Assembly (NCBI GenBank): GCA_026417735.1
Contig: JAOACR010000003.1
Span: 186,001-250,000 of the forward strand
Source: Kiritimatiellia bacterium
GTDB lineage: Bacteria > Verrucomicrobiota > Kiritimatiellia > PWTM01
DNA: 64,000 bases
Direction: 5' to 3'
Both the position numbers and the translations under genes were made by a program. The notes below the pieces were generated by a model. It was not told the DNA's origin and ran no database searches. It saw only the letters and a list, made by a program, of their open reading frames with translations. Of this stretch, positions 55,210 to 63,896 are shown piece by piece (the stretch's first letter is position 1; every line of letters starts with the position of its first letter).

Positions 55210-55637
55210 TGAGCTGGGATCCGGCCGCTCTTACCATCACCGGTCTGATCGCGACGGTCCTGAGTCTCGTGTTCGCGGCAGCCGCCCACGCCACGACCAC
55301 GCGGCGCGCGAGAGAACGCGAAAACCTTCGACGCCTCCTCGACGCTCGTGAGCAGGGCAACGTTCAGTCGCCCCCGCCAGAAGCCTCACCCACCCCGAGC
55401 GCGGCGGTGGCCACCACCGCCCCCTCGCAACCGACTGGCTTTCGTCCCGGCCCCGCCGCCCCCGCGGCGGCCGCCCCTCCCGTGATCCCGGCGTCCACCG
55501 AGGCTCCGGCGCCTCGTCGGGCCCCGAATTCGCCAATCACCCAGTTCAAACGCTACGCCATCGCTCCCAGGTCCCTGCAGCCCCCGCCCCCCGGCAACGC
55601 TTCCGCTCAGAATCCCAACGAACTGATCTGGGAGTGA
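55209..55637 (+). CDS. Small membrane-anchored Pro/Ala-rich protein
   Basis: This 142-residue protein starts with one membrane helix (about 7-28; LTITGLIATVLSLVFAAAAH), then a short basic helix (TTRRARERENLRRLLDA). A long Pro/Ala linker ends in a more ordered C terminus, ITQFKRYAIAPRSL...NELIWE. I do not recognise it. Its position as last gene of the receiver-KaiC-ExeA group, overlapping the AAA gene, suggests a membrane anchor or docking factor for the ATPases. Confidence 0.65.
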   Translation: MSWDPAALTITGLIATVLSLVFAAAAHATTTRRARERENLRRLLDAREQGNVQSPPPEASPTPSAAVATTAPSQPTGFRPGPAAPAAAAPPVIPASTEAPAPRRAPNSPITQFKRYAIAPRSLQPPPPGNASAQNPNELIWE

Positions 55638-55736
55638 ATGTGCGGCCCAGCTGAAGCACTCCGCTTTCACATGCAAAGCGGTGCGGGTGATGCCGGGACC
55701 AAGGCCTCCTGCGCCGTTTTGGGGATGCGTAGTAAC

Positions 55737-55767
55737 AAAAAGCGCGGGCGCCCACACGGGCGCCCGC
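55737..55767 (-). terminator. Intrinsic terminator of the RRM gene
   Basis: A perfect 10-bp stem (GCGGGCGCCC) with a 4-nt loop (55744-55767) is followed, leftward, by GC and five T residues (55741-55737). It lies 20 bp after the stop of the RRM gene. Confidence 0.85.
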
Positions 55768-55787
55768 ACCATCTTGATCGTCTTCCG

Positions 55788-56108
55788 TTAAAACCGGCGC
55801 CCGCGGCCGCGCTCAAACCGCCCACCGCCACCGCCGAAATCACCGCGCGGCCCGCGCTCTTCACGCGGACGCGCCTCGTTCACGGTCAGGGCACGCCCGC
55901 CCAGCCGATAGCCGTTGCAGTCGGCGATCGCACGTGACGCCTCGTCATCCGACGCCATCTGCACAAACGCGAACCCGCGCGATCGCCCGCTGAACTTGTC
56001 GAGCACGATCTCGCAGCTCACCACCTGCCCGGACTTCTCGAACAGGCTGCGCAGCTCGTCCTCCGTGGTGTCGAAGGACAGATTCCCCACGAACAGTCGT
56101 GTGGCCAT
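55788..56108 (-). CDS. RRM-type RNA-binding protein, Gly/Arg-rich tail
   Basis: The 106 residues hold one RNA recognition motif. RNP2 is LFVGNLSF (about 5-12) and RNP1 is RGFAFVQM (about 46-53). A tail rich in Gly and Arg follows (GDFGGGGGRFERGRGRRF). Similar small RRM proteins of cyanobacteria and other bacteria are RNA chaperones, some cold-induced. It has its own promoter, a long leader of about 146 nt and a strong terminator, so it is monocistronic. Confidence 0.93.
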   Translation of the reverse strand: MATRLFVGNLSFDTTEDELRSLFEKSGQVVSCEIVLDKFSGRSRGFAFVQMASDDEASRAIADCNGYRLGGRALTVNEARPREERGPRGDFGGGGGRFERGRGRRF

Positions 56109-56260
56109 GTTGTGTTCTCTTTCTTCCCGCCGGCAACGCGGACGCCTCAGTGGCTGTTCCCGAGTCTTTCGGGTTTCGGACTGTCACCGAGGCACGAACA
56201 CCGGCCAGGTGGGCAATCTACCAACCGAACTGCTGCTACGATCCGCATGCAAGCACAGCC

Positions 56261-56288
56261 AGGATACATCATTCCGAACACAATGCAA
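56261..56288 (-). promoter_or_regulatory. Promoter of the RRM gene with a long 5' leader
   Basis: Leftward TTGCAT (56288-56283), 16 bp, TATCCT (56266-56261). The leader from about 56254 to 56109 has no ORF, but holds a small hairpin (CCCGA-AAGAC-TCGGG) and a purine-rich stretch just before the ATG. Long structured leaders are known for cold-shock genes; here this is inference. Confidence 0.5.
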
Positions 56289-56337
56289 CTCCGTCACGGT
56301 CGCGACGCATGCGGGTCGAGACAGCACTCTTCAGGGA

Positions 56338-57456
56338 TCACATTACCGGTGTCTTCAGCGCGTGCGCGGTCAGAATCCCCACCACGGGATCTCGCCACCC
56401 ACCCCCCTCCAGACCGCGCTCGATCGCCCGCCAAACCACCGCCGAGGTCGTCTCGACGCCGAAGCCACGCAAGCCCAGCTCCGCGCGACCGGCACGAATG
56501 TCCGGCTCGTCGACCACCGCCAGCTCAACCTCCCCCCGCCGCGCCAGCCCGAGCAGTTCCGCCGTCCGGACCGGTCGCTCCACGCAAATCCCCTCCGCGC
56601 AGGTCCGGCCCGCCACCTCCGCTCCCGCCACACCGGATGAGTGCGCCAACGGTGCGCAACACCTCGCCTGCACGCCGACCAAACGAGGCAGGCGGGTTGC
56701 TTCACCACCCACGATCTCCATGAATCCCAGGTGTAATCCCAGTAGAAGCCCCCCCTGCCCCACCGGCGCCACCACGGTGCCGGGCAGTGTGTCCAACTGC
56801 TCAACCAGTTCGAAGGCGATCGTTGCATACCCCGCGATCTGGAACGGCTGATACGCGTGACTCGCATATGCCACGCCGCTCTCCGCCTCCGCAATTGCGG
56901 CGGCGGCCGCCGCCGCTCTTGACCCCTGCACACGGATCAACTGCGCGCCATGCAGCGCAATCTGAAACACCTTTGTGCCCGAGGCACCTTCCGGCACATA
57001 CACCCTCGCGCGAATACCCGCTCGCGCCGCATACGCGGCAAGCGCCACGCCTGCATTGCCGGAAGAATCCTCGACCACCTCGCGAAGGTTCCTGCAGAGG
57101 GTTGCCGCTGCGAGCACCGCCGCACCACGATCCTTGAACGATCCGGTGGGGTTCTGCCCCTCGACCTTCAGCGCCACCTCCGCCCCGCCGGCGGTGCGCG
57201 CCCAACACAGCGCCGTTCCCCCTTCTCCCAACGATACCCGCCTCAGCGCGTCCGAAGGTACCCCCAGCCACTGCGCCCACCGTGCCAGACCCGGCGCCTT
57301 CCTTTCCGGCAGCGGCGCCCGACCGCACGGCAACACGCAAAACAACCCGCCGCACTGCTCGCACCGCCACGGCAGCGCGTCCGATGGATACGGCGCGCCG
57401 CAACCTCCACATGCATGGCGGGCTCCTGACCCCTTCGCGCCGCGCGACGCCCTCAC
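56338..57456 (-). CDS. thrC: Threonine synthase-like PLP enzyme
   Basis: This enzyme converts O-phosphohomoserine to threonine. A zinc-ribbon-like N terminus (ACGGCGAPYP...CEQCGG) leads to the PLP domain. There the Lys of GQNPTGSFKDRGAAV forms the Schiff base, SSGNAGVALAAYAARAG holds the phosphate, and PVGQGGLLLGLHLG is the Gly-rich loop. A GTG at 57456 follows AGGGCGGGAT, a possible Shine-Dalgarno. A GTG at 57486 would overlap the lactonase gene by 19 bp. Without an alignment I cannot exclude a related beta-family enzyme. Confidence 0.85.
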   Translation of the reverse strand: MRASRGAKGSGARHACGGCGAPYPSDALPWRCEQCGGLFCVLPCGRAPLPERKAPGLARWAQWLGVPSDALRRVSLGEGGTALCWARTAGGAEVALKVEGQNPTGSFKDRGAAVLAAATLCRNLREVVEDSSGNAGVALAAYAARAGIRARVYVPEGASGTKVFQIALHGAQLIRVQGSRAAAAAAAIAEAESGVAYASHAYQPFQIAGYATIAFELVEQLDTLPGTVVAPVGQGGLLLGLHLGFMEIVGGEATRLPRLVGVQARCCAPLAHSSGVAGAEVAGRTCAEGICVERPVRTAELLGLARRGEVELAVVDEPDIRAGRAELGLRGFGVETTSAVVWRAIERGLEGGGWRDPVVGILTAHALKTPVM

Positions 57457-57467
57457 ATCCCGCCCTA

Positions 57468-58586
57468 TCAGAGCCACAGCACGCACACCGGCGCCGGCAC
57501 CGAGATCTCGCTTGTTGGCTCACCAAGTGCACCCGTCCCCTCATCCAACGGAAACACCACCACGTTGTCGGTGTCCTGATTCGCCACCACGAGCCACCGC
57601 CCCGAGGCGTCCACCCCGAAATGTCGTGGTGTCCGGCCTCTTGTGGCGGTGTGACCCATCAGTGCCGGCCGTCCACTTGCGTCCAGGCGAAACCTCGAAA
57701 TGCTGTCATGGCCCCGGTTGGAGGTGTAGAGCCACTCCGCTCTGGGGTGAATCGAAATCTCCGCGGCGGTGCTGACGCCTTGAAACTCCGGCGGAAGAGC
57801 GCAGACCGTCTCCCTCGCCGTCAGCACTCCACGTTCCGCATCCCATTCGTACGCCGTCACCGAGGATGTCAGCTCGTTCACGGAATATGCCCACCGGCCA
57901 TTCCGATGCAGCGCGAAATGGCGAGGACCGGATCCGGACGGCGGCCGACCGGTGGCCGTTGCGGATGGTTTCAGCCCAGCGTCCGTCACCCGATAACCGA
58001 AAACGGCATCGGCCCCCAGATCTGGTATCCAGCACCAATCGCCCCGCTGGTCGAATGTCACCCCGTGCGCATGCGGTCCCTGCTGCCGACGCGTGTTCGG
58101 CCCACAGCCTTCGTGCTGGATGCGCTGCCGTCGCGCACCCGGCCGCCCCTCCGAATCGAGCGGGAACACCGCGACACTCCCATCCGCATAGTTGGCCACC
58201 ACCAGCCAGCGTCCCCGAGGATCCACCGCCAAATGACATGGCACGGGCCCCTCCGTGGGACGCACAACGAGCAGGTCCAGCCCACCATCTGCCCGCCAAG
58301 CGTATGCGGCTACCGCGCCTTCCGCTCGCCCCTCGTACCGGTTCAGCTCATACACCGCATAAACCACCGGCCGGCTCGGATGCCGCGCCAGAAACGACGC
58401 GTTCGTCGCCGCGGCGACCGGGCGGGGAACGCTCAGACGCCCCGCGGCAGGGTCAAACTCGGCCGAATAAATTCCTTCGCTGCCGCGCCGTGAATACGTC
58501 CCAATCAGAACATGCCCGGCTGCCGCCACACCGGCCGTCATCGCCGCGGCGGAAATCACCATCACCCGCTGATGGATGTGCCACAT
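57468..58586 (-). CDS. Exported lactonase-family beta-propeller (6-phosphogluconolactonase-like)
   Basis: This 372-residue protein has a hydrophobic N-terminal segment (VMVISAAAMTAGVAAAGHVLIG) and the seven-bladed propeller of the YbhE/Pgl family. Family repeats include FLARHPSRPVVYAVYEL, CHLAVDPRGRWLVVANY, ADGSVAVFPLD, GPRHFALHRNGRWAYSVNEL and FGVDASGRWLVVANQ. Cytoplasmic members hydrolyse 6-phosphogluconolactone; exported ones probably act on other lactones. The ATG at 58586 has a G-rich stretch upstream. It ends next to the threonine synthase start. Confidence 0.87.
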   Translation of the reverse strand: MWHIHQRVMVISAAAMTAGVAAAGHVLIGTYSRRGSEGIYSAEFDPAAGRLSVPRPVAAATNASFLARHPSRPVVYAVYELNRYEGRAEGAVAAYAWRADGGLDLLVVRPTEGPVPCHLAVDPRGRWLVVANYADGSVAVFPLDSEGRPGARRQRIQHEGCGPNTRRQQGPHAHGVTFDQRGDWCWIPDLGADAVFGYRVTDAGLKPSATATGRPPSGSGPRHFALHRNGRWAYSVNELTSSVTAYEWDAERGVLTARETVCALPPEFQGVSTAAEISIHPRAEWLYTSNRGHDSISRFRLDASGRPALMGHTATRGRTPRHFGVDASGRWLVVANQDTDNVVVFPLDEGTGALGEPTSEISVPAPVCVLWL

Positions 58587-59019
58587 GTGATCCCCCGCTT
58601 ATTCCGTCAGCCCCATCATAAGCCCCGTGCGCCAAATCACCAGCCAAAGGCCACCAACTTCCCATTGGTCGCGGTCACCGGCCATCGAACAATCGCCTCC
58701 ATTGACCATCGCATCGCGCGGCGAACCCAACGCCCATTTCTCACCAGCATGACCGCCAATCCGTGAAAACCAGATGGTTCCCGTTGCGCCCCCTGGGATC
58801 CGCACTTCTGGTGCGATCGGCTAGCGTCGCATCGCCAGCAACCGACCACCGCCACGGCGCCGGTACCCCCTCGTCGCCGATCCACACGGTACGCACCGGC
58901 GCCCGTCCGCTGCGACCCACCCGATGCCGGCAGACGCGCAGGTCCCGAACGGCTTGATTGCGTCCGCGTTCGGTCCTACAAGGCGCCTCTGCAGCCGCCG
59001 CTCAAAAAGAGTCATCGCA
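58587..59019. other. 433-bp gap without a recognised gene
   Basis: The frames here are short and overlap each other on both strands, and none gives a recognisable protein. A 64-codon rightward frame at 58763-58957 begins like a signal peptide (MKTRWFPLRPLGSALLV) and could be a remnant. A possible promoter of the next gene lies at 58954-58982. No structured RNA was recognised. Confidence 0.4.
58954..58982 (+). promoter_or_regulatory. Candidate promoter for the TIM-barrel gene
   Basis: TTGATT (58954-58959), 17 bp, TACAAG (58977-58982). It argues for the start at 59020 over the upstream ATG at 58924. Confidence 0.4.
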
Positions 59020-59934
59020 ATGACACCGCACGCAGGTGAAGTCCCGCGACCCGCGGGGGGAAACGAGCCGACGAGAGGAGCTCGCCAGCACCTCCACGCC
59101 CCAGCCGTCCGCTCGCTGATCACACTGGCCCTCCTGGGGACCGCATGTGCCTCTGCCGGACGCGACCTCTTCGCGATGGACACCGGCTTCCAGGTGCCGG
59201 GCATGAACGAAATCGAGCAGCTAGAACTTGTGCGCAGCCTCGGCTTCGCCGGCGTGACCTGGTCACTCGGCGATCCGGAGCGTCTGCGCCGCGTCGGCGA
59301 GCACGCCGAGCGCATCGGCTTGCGACTGATCGCCGTGTACACGGTTGCGCAACTGAAACGGGACGCGCTGGTTCCCGACCCACGAGTGGATGGCGTGCTT
59401 GCCGCGATGCGCGGGCTCGCACCGCGTCTCTGGCTCGCGATTCAAAGCAGCGACTTCGCCCGATCTTCGGAAGCTGGAGACGAGCCGGCCGTGGATGGGC
59501 TTCGCCGGCTGGCGGACCGCGCCGCTGCCGCCGGGGTCACGATCTCGCTCTACCATCACAGTGGCTATTGGATGGAACGAATTGAACATGCCGTGCGACT
59601 CGCCCGCAAAACGGCGCGGCCCAACGTCGTCGTAACGTTCAATCTGGCCCACTGGCTCAAGACGGACGGTCGCAACCTGGCCGAGCACCTCGACGAGGCG
59701 ATGCCGCTGCTGGACTCAGTTACCATCAACGGCGCGACCGTCACCAACGACACTTCCTGGGCCAACCTCATCCAGCCCCTCCACCGGGGCACGTTCGACT
59801 GGGCCGCCGTTGTCCGTGAACTTGACCGGAGAGGCTTCCGGGGCCCGATCTGTCTTCAGCTATGGGGCATCGGCGGGTTGAAACAGGACAATCTGCGGAA
59901 CTCGATCGCGGCCTGGCGAGCGGCGTTTCCCTGA
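59020..59934 (+). CDS. Exported TIM-barrel protein, sugar isomerase/epimerase-like
   Basis: This 304-residue protein has a basic N-terminal segment, then a hydrophobic signal (SLITLALLGTACASAG). A xylose isomerase-like barrel follows, with LGFAGVTWSLG, LAIQSSDF, ISLYHHSGYWMER, VVVTFNLAHWLKTDG and SVTINGATVTND. Asn, His and Asp residues in these strands are placed as in metal-binding family members, but the usual Glu in strand 5 appears replaced (ISLYHHSG). The substrate is unknown. The true start could differ, since the signal begins about 40 residues in. Confidence 0.75.
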   Translation: MTPHAGEVPRPAGGNEPTRGARQHLHAPAVRSLITLALLGTACASAGRDLFAMDTGFQVPGMNEIEQLELVRSLGFAGVTWSLGDPERLRRVGEHAERIGLRLIAVYTVAQLKRDALVPDPRVDGVLAAMRGLAPRLWLAIQSSDFARSSEAGDEPAVDGLRRLADRAAAAGVTISLYHHSGYWMERIEHAVRLARKTARPNVVVTFNLAHWLKTDGRNLAEHLDEAMPLLDSVTINGATVTNDTSWANLIQPLHRGTFDWAAVVRELDRRGFRGPICLQLWGIGGLKQDNLRNSIAAWRAAFP

Positions 59935-59969
59935 TGCCGGGCTGGGTCGCTCCGCGCCTCGTCCCTCCG

Positions 59970-59975
59970 TAGAAT
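59970..59975 (+). promoter_or_regulatory. lon -10 box adjoining the start codon
   Basis: TAGAAT (59970-59975; 5 of 6) lies 7 nt before the ATG at 59983. No good -35 is present. The ATG at 59974 overlaps this box, so 59983 is the better start. Confidence 0.4.
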
Positions 59976-59982
59976 GCTCCTT

Positions 59983-62367
59983 ATGAACACGCGCGCGATG
60001 GGCCATTCGTCCAGCCCGCCGCCACCGGGCACTCAAAGCCGCGGGACGGTGCTCCCTGCCGTCCCCATCCTGCCGCTCAACGACGTCGTTCTTTTCCCTG
60101 CGATGATTGCGCCGTTGTTGATCAACACGGCCCGTTCCAAACGCCTGGCAGAGTTCGTCTCCGCTGGCGATCGTCTGTTCGCCGGCGTGCTGCAGCGGCA
60201 GGGAGACCTGCCCGACGACCAGGTGGGCCCTGAGCAGCTGCACGATGTGGGGTGTTTCGCCCGGGTCTTGCGCATGCTCCGGTTCCCCGACGACACCGTC
60301 CGGATGCTCGTGCAGGGCGAACGCCGCTGTCGACTCGGCCCGTGGGAGCGCACCGGCGATCCGTTCCTCCGTGCCGACGTGATGCTGTTGGATGACATAG
60401 TGGAAAGCGGTCCGGAACTCGCAGCGCTCGCGCGTACCGCGTCGCATCAGTTCATGGAAGTGATCAGTCTCTCGCCGGTGCTGCCGGAGGAGCTCAAAAT
60501 TGCGTTGTTCAACACCGAAGATCCGGCCCGCCTCTCCGACCTCATCGCGGCCAACCTGCCGATGCCGATCAGCGAGCGCCAGGCGTTGCTCGCCGAGCTC
60601 TCCGTCCGAACGCGGCTCGAACGGATCCTGGTGTTGCTGAACCGGGAACGCGAAGTCTTGCAGCTCGGCAGAAAAATTCAGGCGCGTGTTTCAGAGACGT
60701 TTTCGAAGACGCAGCGCGAACACGTGCTGCGCGAACAGCTCCGCCAAATCCGGGCGGAACTCGGCGAAACGGAGTCCACCGTTTCGGACATCGAGCGGCT
60801 GCGCGAACGGCTTCGCGAGGCCAAACTCCCGCCGGAGGCGTCCAGCGCGGCGGAGGCAGAACTGGAACGGCTCGCGGTGCTGCCACCCGCCTCACCCGAG
60901 TACGGTGTCGCCCGCACCTATCTGGACTGGCTCGCTTCGCTGCCATGGTCGGTTGAGACGACAGACCGCCTCGATCTGCGCGCGGCCGGTCGCGTACTCT
61001 CGTCCCGCCACTACGGACTCGACAAGGTCCGCGAACGTATCCTCGAATTTCTCGCGGTGTTGCGGCTGAAGCGCGACCTCGCCGGTCCCATTCTCTGCTT
61101 CGTAGGGCCTCCCGGCGTCGGCAAGACTTCACTGGGCCAGGCCATCGCCGACGCGATGGGACGCCGGTTTGTCCGGCTCTCGCTGGGTGGCCTGCAGGAT
61201 GAGGCCGAAATCCGCGGCCATCGGCGCACCTATGTTGGCGCGCTACCCGGTCGCATCCTGCAGAGCATCCGACGCGCCGGCAGCCGCAATCCGGTGTTCA
61301 TGCTGGACGAATTGGACAAAATCGGCCGCGACTTTCGCGGCGACCCGGCCGCAGCGCTCCTCGAAGTGCTCGACCCGGAACAGAACCGCCAGTTCCGCGA
61401 CCACTACCTCGATGTCGCCTTCGACCTCTCCCACGTGCTGTTCATCACCACTGCAAACGTGCTCGATCCGGTCCCCGCGGCGCTGCGTGACCGTCTCGAA
61501 GTGATCGAGCTGCCGGGCTACACCCCTCGCGAAAAACTCGAGATCGCACGGCGCCACCTGCTGCCCCGACAGATAGAGCAACACGGCCTTCGCCCCCATC
61601 AGCTCGAGGTCCCGGATGAGGCGATCGATACGATCATCCGCCGCTACACCCGCGAAGCCGGCGTGCGGCAACTCGACCGTCATCTGGCCGCGCTGTGCCG
61701 CAAGGCCGCCCGATCGATCGTCGCGCGCCCCCGCGCGCGCTTCTGCGCACGCGCCCACCGCCTCCGGCGCTGGCTCGGTCCACCGCGTATTCCTGATGCG
61801 GGTCGGGATCTGAACCCCCCGCCAGGTCTCGCGCAGGGGCTCGCCTGGACGCCGGAAGGCGGCGACATCCTCACGATCGAAGTCGCCACAATGCACGGCC
61901 AGGGTCGCCGCATTCTTACCGGGCTCCTCGGCGACGTATTGAAGGAATCTGCTGAAACCGCCGTATCGCTCGTGCGCGCCCGTTCGGAAGCCTGGGACCT
62001 TCCCGCCGACTTTACCGAACATCACGATCTGCATATTCATGTCCCCGCGGGCGCGGTCCCCAAGGATGGCCCCTCCGCCGGCCTGGCCATCGCGGTCGCG
62101 CTGGTCTCGCTGTTGAGACGCCAACCCGTCCCCTCCGACTGCGCGATGACCGGCGAAATCACGTTGCGCGGGCGCGTGCTGCCGGTCGGTGGCATCCGGG
62201 AAAAAGTTCTCGCGGCTGCGCGCGGCGGCATCCGACGTGTGATTCTGCCCGCCGCCAACCGCGACGATCTCGCTGAGGTGCCGCTCGAGGTCCGCCGCCA
62301 GCTCCAACTGATCCGCGTCCGCGACGTGGACGCCGCGCTCGCGGTCATTTTCGGAGATGACTCATGA
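59983..62367 (+). CDS. lon: ATP-dependent protease Lon
   Basis: This is a 794-residue cytosolic AAA+ protease. The N-terminal substrate domain has [19 protein letters not shown], then a coiled coil (about 190-260). Walker A is [14 protein letters not shown], with the conserved [19 protein letters not shown] and Walker [12 protein letters not shown] after it. The C-terminal serine-lysine protease domain has [15 protein letters not shown] (catalytic Ser about 698) and [14 protein letters not shown] (catalytic Lys). The linker before the protease domain is rich in Arg and Pro. Its stop overlaps the LolA-like gene by ATGA. Confidence 0.95.
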   Translation: MNTRAMGHSSSPPPPGTQSRGTVLPAVPILPLNDVVLFPAMIAPLLINTARSKRLAEFVSAGDRLFAGVLQRQGDLPDDQVGPEQLHDVGCFARVLRMLRFPDDTVRMLVQGERRCRLGPWERTGDPFLRADVMLLDDIVESGPELAALARTASHQFMEVISLSPVLPEELKIALFNTEDPARLSDLIAANLPMPISERQALLAELSVRTRLERILVLLNREREVLQLGRKIQARVSETFSKTQREHVLREQLRQIRAELGETESTVSDIERLRERLREAKLPPEASSAAEAELERLAVLPPASPEYGVARTYLDWLASLPWSVETTDRLDLRAAGRVLSSRHYGLDKVRERILEFLAVLRLKRDLAGPILCFVGPPGVGKTSLGQAIADAMGRRFVRLSLGGLQDEAEIRGHRRTYVGALPGRILQSIRRAGSRNPVFMLDELDKIGRDFRGDPAAALLEVLDPEQNRQFRDHYLDVAFDLSHVLFITTANVLDPVPAALRDRLEVIELPGYTPREKLEIARRHLLPRQIEQHGLRPHQLEVPDEAIDTIIRRYTREAGVRQLDRHLAALCRKAARSIVARPRARFCARAHRLRRWLGPPRIPDAGRDLNPPPGLAQGLAWTPEGGDILTIEVATMHGQGRRILTGLLGDVLKESAETAVSLVRARSEAWDLPADFTEHHDLHIHVPAGAVPKDGPSAGLAIAVALVSLLRRQPVPSDCAMTGEITLRGRVLPVGGIREKVLAAARGGIRRVILPAANRDDLAEVPLEVRRQLQLIRVRDVDAALAVIFGDDS

Positions 62368-63119
62368 TGATCCGGCGGTTCGGCCCCGCCGTGCTCGCCG
62401 CCGCCGTGCTGAACGTCGGCGCCCAGGAGTCCAACGTCGAGCCCGCCATTCCACCTCCGCCCTCCGTCGCGGACTTGATGGCCCGGGTGCGCGACACGTT
62501 CCCCCACGGAGCTTGGCACATCAACGGCGAATTGCTGATCCGCGATAACCGCGGCGAACCCGTGCGAACGCTCCTCGCCGATATCCGGCTCGACCTGCGG
62601 GGACATCCTCCCTCAGGTCGCGTGCGGATCGCGGACGCGTTCGGCGCGGAGCTGGCGGCTGTACAGGCGCAGCTCGAACCGGACGGCACCGTCACGCTGC
62701 GCGAAGAAGCGCCGGAACACGCGCTGAGCCGCGCCGTTCCGCCCGACGCCACCGTGCTCGACACCGGACTGCAGTGGTCCGACTTCCTGTTCGATTTTCT
62801 ATGGTGGAACCGCGGTCGCGTGCTCGGCATGGAAATGAAGCGGGCACGCGAGTGCTGGGTCGCCGAGCTGCTGCCGCCGGCCCCCGGCCGCTTTGCCTCG
62901 GTGCGCGTGTGGGTGGACGCCCGCGAACATCTCCTGCTTCAGGCGGAAGGACGCGAACCGGGCGGCCGCGTACTTCGCCGGTTCTCCGTAAAAAGTGTGC
63001 GAAAGATCAACGACCGCTGGGTGATCGAGGACGTCGACTTCGAATTGCCCGCGCAGCCGGCTCGTATCACCCTTCGTGTCCGCGAAAGCCGCGCACTGCC
63101 GAGAGAGGTACCTCCATGA
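62364..63119 (+). CDS. Exported LolA-like outer-membrane lipoprotein-sorting family protein
   Basis: This 251-residue protein has a signal peptide (about 1-20), then a strand-rich half-barrel fold. [39 protein letters not shown] and [20 protein letters not shown] match LolA-like proteins (DUF4292/PF17131 type). It probably binds a lipid or lipoprotein in the periplasm. It overlaps both the lon stop and the xthA start by ATGA. That lon, a periplasmic protein and a DNA repair enzyme share a transcript seems to reflect packing rather than function. Confidence 0.75.
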   Translation: MMIRRFGPAVLAAAVLNVGAQESNVEPAIPPPPSVADLMARVRDTFPHGAWHINGELLIRDNRGEPVRTLLADIRLDLRGHPPSGRVRIADAFGAELAAVQAQLEPDGTVTLREEAPEHALSRAVPPDATVLDTGLQWSDFLFDFLWWNRGRVLGMEMKRARECWVAELLPPAPGRFASVRVWVDAREHLLLQAEGREPGGRVLRRFSVKSVRKINDRWVIEDVDFELPAQPARITLRVRESRALPREVPP

Positions 63120-63889
63120 AGATCGCCACCTTCAATGTGAACTCCATCCGATCGCGCATGCCTGTGCTCGTGCGCTGGCTTTCCCTTGCGGGACCCGACG
63201 TGCTCTGCCTGCAGGAAACGAAAGTCCGCGACGAAGAGTTCCCCTGCCGCGAGCTCGAGCAGCTTGGCTACCACGTTGCCTTCCGCGGCGAGAAAGCCTG
63301 GAACGGTGTCGCGATTCTCTCCCGAAGTCCGCCGGACGAGGTTGAATTCGGCCTCCCCATCGGAACTCCCCCCGATCAGACCCGCATCATGCGCGCCCGG
63401 TTTCGCGATCTGTGGGTCGTGAACACATATGTGCCGCAGGGACGAGAAATCAGCGACCCACATTACCAGTATAAACTTCAATGGTTCGCGCGCCTCCGGG
63501 AGTTCTGGGCATCACGGTTTCGGCCCGACCGGGACCGCGTGCTCTGGGTTGGCGACATGAACGTTGCGATCGAACCGGAAGACGTGCATGCCCCCGACCA
63601 ATACACCGATCACGTCTGCTTTCACATTGACGCCCGTCGCGCGCTGGCCGCCTGTCGGGACTGGGGTTTCATCGACGTCTATCGGCGCTTTCACCCCGAG
63701 CCGGGCCGGTATTCCTTCTTCGACTACCGCACTCCGAACGCCGTTCGGCGCGGATTGGGCTGGCGGTTGGACTACATCTTCGCCACGGCGCCCGTCGCGG
63801 ACGAGGCGAAAGATGCGTGGATTGATCTCGAACCCCGCACGTGGGAGAAACCCTCCGATCACGCTCCCGTTGTCGCGGTGTTTCCGTGA
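63116..63889 (+). CDS. xthA: Exodeoxyribonuclease III (AP endonuclease)
   Basis: XthA cleaves DNA at abasic sites and removes 3' blocking groups. The 257 residues show [14 protein letters not shown] (metal-binding Asn), LCLQETKV (Glu), WVVNTYVPQG, WVGDMNVAIEPED, GLGWRLDYIFAT and the catalytic His in SDHAPVVAVF. The frame opens further upstream, but the ATG at 63116 is the conserved start and overlaps the previous stop. Confidence 0.95.
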   Translation: MKIATFNVNSIRSRMPVLVRWLSLAGPDVLCLQETKVRDEEFPCRELEQLGYHVAFRGEKAWNGVAILSRSPPDEVEFGLPIGTPPDQTRIMRARFRDLWVVNTYVPQGREISDPHYQYKLQWFARLREFWASRFRPDRDRVLWVGDMNVAIEPEDVHAPDQYTDHVCFHIDARRALAACRDWGFIDVYRRFHPEPGRYSFFDYRTPNAVRRGLGWRLDYIFATAPVADEAKDAWIDLEPRTWEKPSDHAPVVAVFP

Positions 63890-63896
63890 CCATGCG

